From an uncultured Clostridia bacterium (lineage in GTDB: Bacteria; Bacillota; Clostridia; Oscillospirales; Ruminococcaceae): a DNA stretch of 37,419 nt. The DNA lies in contig CALXCO010000021.1 in the NCBI GenBank assembly GCA_944386805.1, positions 1 through 37,419 of the forward strand, read 5' to 3'. The notes beneath the pieces are model-generated. The model saw only the letters and a list, made by a program, of their open reading frames with translations, had not been told where the DNA came from and made no database searches. Every line of letters starts with the position of its first letter. Within the stretch, counting starts at the first letter, position 1. Positions 32,440-37,419 of the stretch are shown piece after piece. A program made the translations under genes and the position numbers.

Positions 32440-33375
32440 ATGAAAAAAGCGTTGATTCTGTTTGCAGCCCTGCTACTCACAGCCTGTACATCTCATCCGT
32501 CCGAAGAAAGTCGCTTATCGGAGCCAGTTCAATCGAATACTTCTGTTGAATCCTCTGTGCCGGAAGTGTCCAACGTTCAGAGCAGTGACACTGACAGCCA
32601 GGCGCAGTCATCTGATACTACAGAGCAGGTTGCGCATGATTATATTCCAAATCTCATTCCGGTGGATGAGGCCATTATTGAAAAGGACAGTAACGGTATT
32701 CTTGTGGGAATCAGCCGATATTTTGCCCTGTTTGATGACTGGCCAGAGGAAGAAAAGGCTGGTCTGGAAATGCCCTACAGTATACAGTGGATTATGCCAT
32801 ATATTCAGTTTGACGATGATTTGTACGAATATATGCGCACTTCCGAGAGATATCCCGAATGGCAGAAATATGAAATGCTTTGGTACCAGGACGGCAGGGA
32901 ATACCAGCAGACACTGTATGAAGTGATTCGGTTTTTTGATATTTCCCGTGAAGAGTTTGGAAAAATGTATGGTGACAATATTATTCCGGATACCGAATGG
33001 AGAGAACGGTGTCAGACCGGTCATGTTGCTGTTTGCAGTATGCGTGAATCAATGGTCGATGCCCTCTTTTCGGATGATGAATATCTGCGCAATTCCACTT
33101 TTTGTGCAAAGGAAAGTGCATTTGTCGCGGCGGAGGATGGTGAAGTGTATTCCGGATTCTGGATGCTGTACAATGCCCCTGCCGAGGCAGTGAAATCTGC
33201 GTCCTTTACACCGGAAGAGCTGACTCGGTTCGTGGAAACAATGCGGGTACCGTTTAATGAGCGGGCAGAATCCGAAATCAGCGCTGATTATGCCAATTAT
33301 GCGATGGCAGAACCTCTGGTCGAGTTCGTCGAAGAGTGGTATGCGGAATATATGGTGCTGGCGGACAGTAATTGA
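32440..33375 (+). CDS. Uncharacterised surface lipoprotein
   Basis: 311 aa. MKKALILFAALLLTAC is a lipoprotein signal peptide with lipobox LTAC (Cys16). The start is ATG 32440 with AGGAG 7 bases upstream. Residues about 17-65 are a Ser/Thr/Glu/Gln-rich flexible spacer. The C-terminal domain (about 66-311) is acidic and aromatic-rich (YFALFDDWPEEEKAG, YPEWQKYEMLWYQDGREYQQ, FFDISREEFGKMYGDNIIPD), with two Cys residues in ERCQTGHVAVCSM that could form a disulfide. No catalytic motif or known domain was recognised. Codon use appears a little more AT-rich than in neighbouring housekeeping genes. Possibly a strain-variable surface protein. Confidence 0.75.
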   Translation: MKKALILFAALLLTACTSHPSEESRLSEPVQSNTSVESSVPEVSNVQSSDTDSQAQSSDTTEQVAHDYIPNLIPVDEAIIEKDSNGILVGISRYFALFDDWPEEEKAGLEMPYSIQWIMPYIQFDDDLYEYMRTSERYPEWQKYEMLWYQDGREYQQTLYEVIRFFDISREEFGKMYGDNIIPDTEWRERCQTGHVAVCSMRESMVDALFSDDEYLRNSTFCAKESAFVAAEDGEVYSGFWMLYNAPAEAVKSASFTPEELTRFVETMRVPFNERAESEISADYANYAMAEPLVEFVEEWYAEYMVLADSN

Positions 33376-33396
33376 CAGAAAAATTGAATTTTACCC

Positions 33397-33425
33397 TTGA
33401 CAAGCGGCATCGCAGGTGCTATCAT
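33397..33425 (+). promoter_or_regulatory. Sigma-A promoter of the thrS leader
   Basis: TTGACA (33397-33402), a 17-base spacer and TATCAT (33420-33425). Transcription would start about 290 bases before thrS, giving room for the T-box. Confidence 0.82.
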
Positions 33426-33429
33426 GATG

Positions 33430-33680
33430 GTACAAACCGCAGATGGGGACGCAGATTCCACATGAAAGATCGGTCAAGAGAAAAGCACCACCGGCTGAAA
33501 GTGCTTTCAGGTATCTTTGGAAGATGTACCACCCCGGAGGGCGCAGTGAACTGCGACGGGTACAGGCCGTTATTGCTGTAAATGAGTGACGTTTTGCGAA
33601 GCAAAACTGTAATCCGGGTGGAACCGTGGAGCTTTACCGCTTCATCCCAGTGTATTTCTGGGGTGGAGCGTTTTTATTTG
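33430..33680 (+). promoter_or_regulatory. T-box riboswitch (threonine specificity)
   Basis: About 250-base leader of thrS. The T-box sequence AATCCGGGTGGAACCGTG (33611-33628) matches the conserved GGGTGGNACCGCG core. Its TGGA would pair with a UCCA tRNA 3' end. A terminator follows: CGCTTCATCCCAG (33638-33650) with CTGGGGTGGAGCG (33658-33670), then TTTTTATTT. Stem I covers about 33440-33545. An ACC threonine codon at 33528-33530 (or 33531-33533), after GGAAGATGT, is the best specifier candidate by position; its exact register was not proven by folding. Uncharged tRNA-Thr should favour antitermination and raise thrS expression. Confidence 0.88.
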
Positions 33681-33722
33681 CAAAAACTTCATCCCGTACA
33701 ATCAATGAAAGGATGGTTCACA

Positions 33723-35633
33723 ATGATCAAAGTAACCCTGAAAGATGGTTCTGTAAAAGAATACGAGAACGCTCTTTCCGCTATCGAAATTGCACAGGAT
33801 ATCAGTGCCGGGCTTGCCCGTGTCGCTGCTGTCGCAGAGGTCGACGGCAAGCCGGTCGACCTGCGCACCGTCATCGACCATGACTGCACCCTCAACATCC
33901 TGACCGCTAAAGACGAGGAAGGCCTGTCGACCCTGCGTCATACCGCTTCCCATGTCATGGCACAGGCAATCAAACGCCTCTGGCCGGAAGTCAAACTGGC
34001 AATCGGTCCGTCGATTGCGGACGGCTTCTACTACGACGTAGACCCTGAGACCCCCATCACCGCGGACGACCTCCCCAAGATCGAAGCGGAGATGAAGAAG
34101 ATCATCAAGGAAGCACTGCCGCTCGAACGTTTTGAGCTGCCGCGCGCCGAAGCAATTGCACTGATGCAGGAAAAGGGCGAGCCTTACAAGGTCGAGCTGA
34201 TTCAGGACCTGCCGGAAGACGCCGTCATCAGCTTTTATAAACAGGGCGATTTTACCGACCTCTGCGCCGGTCCGCACCTGATGAACACCAAGGAAGTCGG
34301 CAAGGCATTCAAGCTGATGAGCATTGCAGGCGCATACTGGCGCGGCAGCGAAAAGAACAAGATGCTGACCCGTATCTACGCGACCGCATTTAATAAGAAA
34401 GAAGAGCTGGACGCCTACATCACGATGATGGAAGAGGCGAAAAAGCGTGACCATCGCCGTCTGGGACGTGAACTCGGCCTGTTCATGATGCACGAAGCAG
34501 GCCCTGGCTTCCCGTTCTTCCTGCCCAAAGGCATGACCCTGAAGAACACCCTGCTGGACTACTGGCGCCAGATTCACAAGAAGGCCGGTTATGTCGAGGT
34601 TTCCACCCCGATTATCCTCAACCGCAGCCTGTGGGAGACCTCCGGTCACTGGGACCACTACAAGGATAATATGTATACCACCGTCATCGACGGCGAAGAT
34701 TACGCAATCAAACCGATGAACTGCCCTGGCGGCGTACTGGTTTATGCGTCCGAGCCGCGTTCCTACCGTGACCTGCCGATGCGTGTCGGCGAGCTGGGCC
34801 TGGTTCATCGTCATGAGAAGTCCGGCCAGCTGCACGGCCTGATGCGTGTCCGCTGCTTTACCCAGGATGATGCGCATATCTTCATGACCCAGGACCAGAT
34901 TAAGGACGAAATCAAAGGCGTCGTCGCGCTGATTGACCAGGTCTATTCGCTGTTCGGCTTCAAGTACCATGTCGAGCTGTCCACCCGTCCGGAGGATTCG
35001 ATGGGCAGTGACGAGGACTGGGAAGCAGCAACCAACGGCCTGCGTTCTGCGCTGGACGAGCTGAAACTCCCTTACGTCGTCAACGAGGGCGACGGTGCAT
35101 TCTATGGCCCGAAGATCGACTTCCATCTGACCGACTCGATTGGACGTACCTGGCAGTGCGGCACCATCCAGCTGGACTTCCAGCTGCCGCAGCGGTTTGA
35201 CCTGACCTACATGGGCGCCGACGGCGAGAAACATCGTCCGATTATGATTCACCGCGTTGTCTTTGGTTCGGTCGAACGGTTTATCGGTATCCTGATCGAG
35301 CATTTCGCAGGTGCATTCCCGTTCTGGCTGGCACCGGTTCAGGTCAAGATTCTCCCGATTTCCGAGAAGTATCTGGAGTATGCAGGCAAGGTTCGTGAGG
35401 CATTGGAAGATGCCGGCATCAGAACCGAGCTGGACGAACGTTCCGAGAAGATCGGCTTCAAGATTCGTGCCGCACAGATGGAGAAGGTACCGTTTATGAT
35501 GGTACTGGGCGACAAAGAGGCCGAAACCGGCGAGGTTTCGGTTCGTGCCCGCGATGGCAGCCAGGAGACGATGAGCCTGGATGCGTTTATTGAAAAATGC
35601 GCGAAGCTCACCGCTGACAAATCCAACGGCTGA
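33723..35633 (+). CDS. thrS: Threonine--tRNA ligase
   Basis: Charges tRNA-Thr. The start is ATG 33723 (MIKVTLKDGSVKEYENALS) with GAAAGGA upstream; longer frames run back into the T-box terminator. 636 aa, full length. Domains: TGS (1-62); editing/SAD domain with RHTASHVMAQA (HxxxH, about 69-79) and FTDLCAGPHL; class II catalytic core (about 240-535) with zinc-ligand Cys in PMNCPGG, motif 2 region VHRHEKSGQLHGLMRVRCFTQDDAH, and motif 3 region HRVVFGSVERFIGILIEH; C-terminal anticodon-binding domain (VQVKILPISEKYLEYAG to the end). Controlled by the T-box leader and followed by a strong terminator, so monocistronic. Confidence 0.97.
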   Translation: MIKVTLKDGSVKEYENALSAIEIAQDISAGLARVAAVAEVDGKPVDLRTVIDHDCTLNILTAKDEEGLSTLRHTASHVMAQAIKRLWPEVKLAIGPSIADGFYYDVDPETPITADDLPKIEAEMKKIIKEALPLERFELPRAEAIALMQEKGEPYKVELIQDLPEDAVISFYKQGDFTDLCAGPHLMNTKEVGKAFKLMSIAGAYWRGSEKNKMLTRIYATAFNKKEELDAYITMMEEAKKRDHRRLGRELGLFMMHEAGPGFPFFLPKGMTLKNTLLDYWRQIHKKAGYVEVSTPIILNRSLWETSGHWDHYKDNMYTTVIDGEDYAIKPMNCPGGVLVYASEPRSYRDLPMRVGELGLVHRHEKSGQLHGLMRVRCFTQDDAHIFMTQDQIKDEIKGVVALIDQVYSLFGFKYHVELSTRPEDSMGSDEDWEAATNGLRSALDELKLPYVVNEGDGAFYGPKIDFHLTDSIGRTWQCGTIQLDFQLPQRFDLTYMGADGEKHRPIMIHRVVFGSVERFIGILIEHFAGAFPFWLAPVQVKILPISEKYLEYAGKVREALEDAGIRTELDERSEKIGFKIRAAQMEKVPFMMVLGDKEAETGEVSVRARDGSQETMSLDAFIEKCAKLTADKSNG

Positions 35634-35653
35634 TATTTATTGAATCGTGATTT

Positions 35654-35692
35654 AATCCCCGTTCTGCATTTTGCAGAGCGGGGATTTTGTAA
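35654..35692 (+). terminator. Intrinsic terminator of thrS
   Basis: AATCCCCG (35654-35661) pairs with CGGGGATT (35679-35686), with TTCTGCA/TGCAGAG extending the stem inward; TTTTGTAATT overlaps and follows. Confidence 0.88.
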
Positions 35693-36103
35693 TTATTTGA
35701 AACGATTGATAGAATATACATAATTTATTGAGTATATATAGTTAAAGAGAGCGAATTGTTACTTTTTAATGTGGAAAAGATATCCGGCGGAACCGGGGAA
35801 AAAATTAATCGCCTGTTCGGCAGCGGAGCGCATAAATCGTACAATCGTTATACCTGTGTAAAATACCGGTACAAAAAGCAGGCTTCTGATAAGGTAAAAC
35901 GCGCTTGTTATTCATAACGAGACTGTCCCAAAAATGCGTATACTTTTTGGAAATATTTCCAAATTATCATCACATTCTGTTGGATAATAGGCAAATGATG
36001 TGATAAAAACTGGTGAATATAGTAAAATGGGCGTAAGGGGGTTGCAGAGCCGGTAAATGATTTATGCAAATATACAAAACTGTCCAAATATGCAGCGAAG
36101 ATG
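35693..36103. other. AT-rich non-coding spacer upstream of the SARP regulator
   Basis: About 400 bases, noticeably more AT-rich than the rest of the window, with no supported gene. It holds an 18-bp perfect palindrome at 35946-35963, a GTTAT-TC-ATAAC dyad near 35910-35925, and several A/T runs. No known structured RNA was recognised. The region probably carries regulatory sites for the downstream regulator gene. Confidence 0.5.
35946..35963. promoter_or_regulatory. 18-bp perfect palindrome, candidate operator
   Basis: TTTGGAAATATTTCCAAA is its own reverse complement over all 18 bases. It lies about 160 bases upstream of the -10 box at 36127 in an AT-rich spacer. A dimeric transcription factor site is inferred; the binding protein is unknown. 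Confidence 0.4.
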
Positions 36104-36132
36104 AAGACAAAAGAATTCTTTTATGTTATAAT
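36104..36132 (+). promoter_or_regulatory. Sigma-A promoter of the SARP regulator
   Basis: AAGACA (36104-36109), a 17-base spacer and a consensus TATAAT (36127-36132), about 65 bases before the ATG at 36198. The weak -35 suggests dependence on an activator or a low basal level. Confidence 0.65.
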
Positions 36133-36197
36133 TAATTTAAAGAGAAAATAACTGTTTTCCTGAAGTTTAAATTATATGTGGGGAAAGGAAGGTTCGT

Positions 36198-37419
36198 ATG
36201 GAGCAGATCCGAATTCAGACCTTCGGAAAGTTTGAAATTACATTCGATGGGGAAGTGTACCGTCTGGAAAAAAGCCAGTCGACAAAGACTGCGCATCTTT
36301 TGCAGTTCCTGACGGTTAATCAGGGCAAGTCGTTTGAAAAAAGTACGCTGGTGGATATCCTGTATGACGATGGGGAAGTCAGCGACCCGCTGAACAACCT
36401 GAAAGTCAATATCTTCCGGCTGCGGCAGATGCTTGAAAAATCCGGTCTGCCCGGAAGCAAGTTTATCCTGCACCGCAAGGGCTGCTACAGCTGGAACCCG
36501 GATGTTCCGCTGGAACTGGATGTGGATGAATTCCGCAGACTGCTCGACCATGCGGCACGGACCGACCTTCCGCGCGAAGACCGAATCGCACTGATGACGG
36601 CGGCACTGGATTTGTATCAGGGAGAGTTCCTGCCCGGACTGCGGGGAGAAAAGTGGGTCGAGGTGATCGACACCGATTGCAGACAGCGGTATCTGGACGC
36701 GGTCGAGTTTGTGGACAGCTTCTGCTGTGAATCGGATAATTTCGAGATGGAAGACAGTATCCTCCGCCGTGCCGCGGACTTTTTCCCGTATGAGGAAAAA
36801 ATCCGCGCAATGCAGCTGCGCAGCCTGATTAATCGCAAGATGTACCGGGAAGCGATGGCACTGTATGAAGAGGTCACGACCCGTATGATGGATGATCTGG
36901 GGATTGTGCCGTCGGATGAGCTGTCCAGACTGCACCAGATTCTGGTCAGCGAAATCGATATGCCGATCACCAACTTCTCCGATATCCGTGCCGATATGGA
37001 AGACCATGATTCCAGCGCAGGCGCCTACAATTGCAGCTACGTTGCCTTTATCGATACGGCGCGGCTGATCTCGCGGTATGTACAGCGCAATGGCCAGTCG
37101 GCATTTCTGGCGCTGTGTACGCTGGTGGATTCGCACGGCGCACCGCTGGCAGCCGGCGGCAGGCTTCAGGACGCTGCCGCGGCCGCGAACCGTGCGGTTA
37201 AGGAATCGTTACGGCGGGGAGATCTGTACACCCGCTATGGACCATGTCAGTTTTTGATGCTGCTGATCGGCATCAACCGCGAGAACTGCCAGATTGTCGC
37301 CAAGCGGATTGAAGACAAGTTCTCCAGAAGCCCTGCGTCCCGTGGGGTTTATTTCCACTGGGAATTCGAGTCGACCGCGACGCTGATTCCGGATGAGAGT
37401 GCCGGCGGTGAGGAGAGAC
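36198..37419 (+). CDS. SARP/BTAD-type transcriptional regulator with degenerate GGDEF-like domain, 3' truncated by window
   Basis: Open from ATG 36198 (GGGGAAAGGAAGG upstream) to the window end: 407 codons and continuing. Residues about 1-95 are an OmpR/SARP winged helix (MEQIRIQTFGKFEITFDGE, LVDILYDDGEVSDPLNNLKV, FRLRQMLEKSGL). About 100-255 is a bacterial transcriptional activation (BTAD) helical repeat domain: LDVDEFRRLLDHAA, LYQGEFLPGL, FFPYEEKIRAMQLRSLINRKMYREAMALYEEV, DDLGIVPSDELSRLH. About 275-390 looks like a diguanylate-cyclase fold: LRRGDLYTRYGPCQFLMLLIGINRENCQIVAKRIEDKF aligns with the R-GD-x-x-x-R-x-GGDEF-x-x-LLP pattern but has YGPCQF in place of GGDEF. Cyclase activity is therefore unlikely; a sensory or regulatory role is inferred. 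Confidence 0.85.
   Translation, partial: MEQIRIQTFGKFEITFDGEVYRLEKSQSTKTAHLLQFLTVNQGKSFEKSTLVDILYDDGEVSDPLNNLKVNIFRLRQMLEKSGLPGSKFILHRKGCYSWNPDVPLELDVDEFRRLLDHAARTDLPREDRIALMTAALDLYQGEFLPGLRGEKWVEVIDTDCRQRYLDAVEFVDSFCCESDNFEMEDSILRRAADFFPYEEKIRAMQLRSLINRKMYREAMALYEEVTTRMMDDLGIVPSDELSRLHQILVSEIDMPITNFSDIRADMEDHDSSAGAYNCSYVAFIDTARLISRYVQRNGQSAFLALCTLVDSHGAPLAAGGRLQDAAAAANRAVKESLRRGDLYTRYGPCQFLMLLIGINRENCQIVAKRIEDKFSRSPASRGVYFHWEFESTATLIPDESAGGEER

Noticed and set aside
33582-33722. N-terminal extension of thrS from 33582
   Set aside because: It translates the T-box antiterminator and terminator; the TGS domain begins at ATG 33723.
36132-37136. 334-codon minus-strand frame opposite the SARP regulator
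   Set aside because: The plus-strand frame has recognisable winged-helix and BTAD sequence, a promoter and a ribosome site; the minus-strand frame has none.

Overview
This window looks like a chromosomal segment of a moderately GC-rich gut Clostridia species, most likely Oscillospiraceae/Ruminococcaceae. That placement is an inference from gene content and family resemblance: the Firmicutes-type glgB-glgC-glgD-glgA-glgP glycogen cluster with the non-catalytic GlgD subunit, a Rex repressor, a T-box leader before thrS, canonical sigma-A promoters, lipobox lipoproteins, and a sporulation-type sigma factor. No phage, IS transposase, CRISPR array or rRNA is visible, and there is no intact tRNA.

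Layout. 1-8307 (+) holds the glycogen cluster: branching enzyme (5' end cut by the window), ADP-glucose pyrophosphorylase, GlgD, glycogen synthase and glycogen phosphorylase, so synthesis and breakdown sit together. Hairpins lie between several of these genes, including a structured 220-base leader before glgP. 8478-9353 is non-coding, hairpin-rich repeat DNA. 9362-11900 (-) carries asnA, a patatin-like hydrolase and a GNAT acetyltransferase. 12040-15375 (+) carries a 21-cysteine protein with a sigma-K-like promoter, a small sigma-70 factor, a tRNA-derived element just upstream of a zinc-ribbon gene, and a diacylglycerol-kinase-like lipid kinase. 15505-16112 is a second copy of the hairpin repeat. 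16249-21404 (+) carries an SGNH lipoprotein plus a DUF4358 lipoprotein, then a HAD phosphatase, a family 2 glycosidase and a small membrane protein. 21478-27454 (-) carries rex, icd, acn and purB. 27712-28527 (+) is an uncharacterised protein. 28611-32224 (-) carries a PLP aminotransferase and a UvrD-like helicase. 32440-35633 (+) carries an orphan lipoprotein and T-box-controlled thrS. 36198 to the window end is a SARP/BTAD-type regulator with a C-terminal domain resembling a degenerate GGDEF.

The genes form ordinary metabolic units: glycogen turnover; aconitase plus isocitrate dehydrogenase making 2-oxoglutarate, next to the NADH/NAD sensor Rex; asparagine, purine and threonyl-tRNA synthesis. 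The strongest unexplained structure is non-coding. The two intergenic mosaics share near-identical blocks and a run of hairpins. One hairpin keeps its seven-base loop while five stem positions change with full compensation, which is direct evidence that folding is selected. Second is the tRNA-like element (A-box 11/12, B-box 11/11, no normal anticodon arm) 33 bases before a zinc-ribbon start codon. Third is a helicase gene whose conserved N-terminus lies upstream of every ATG, GTG or TTG in its frame.
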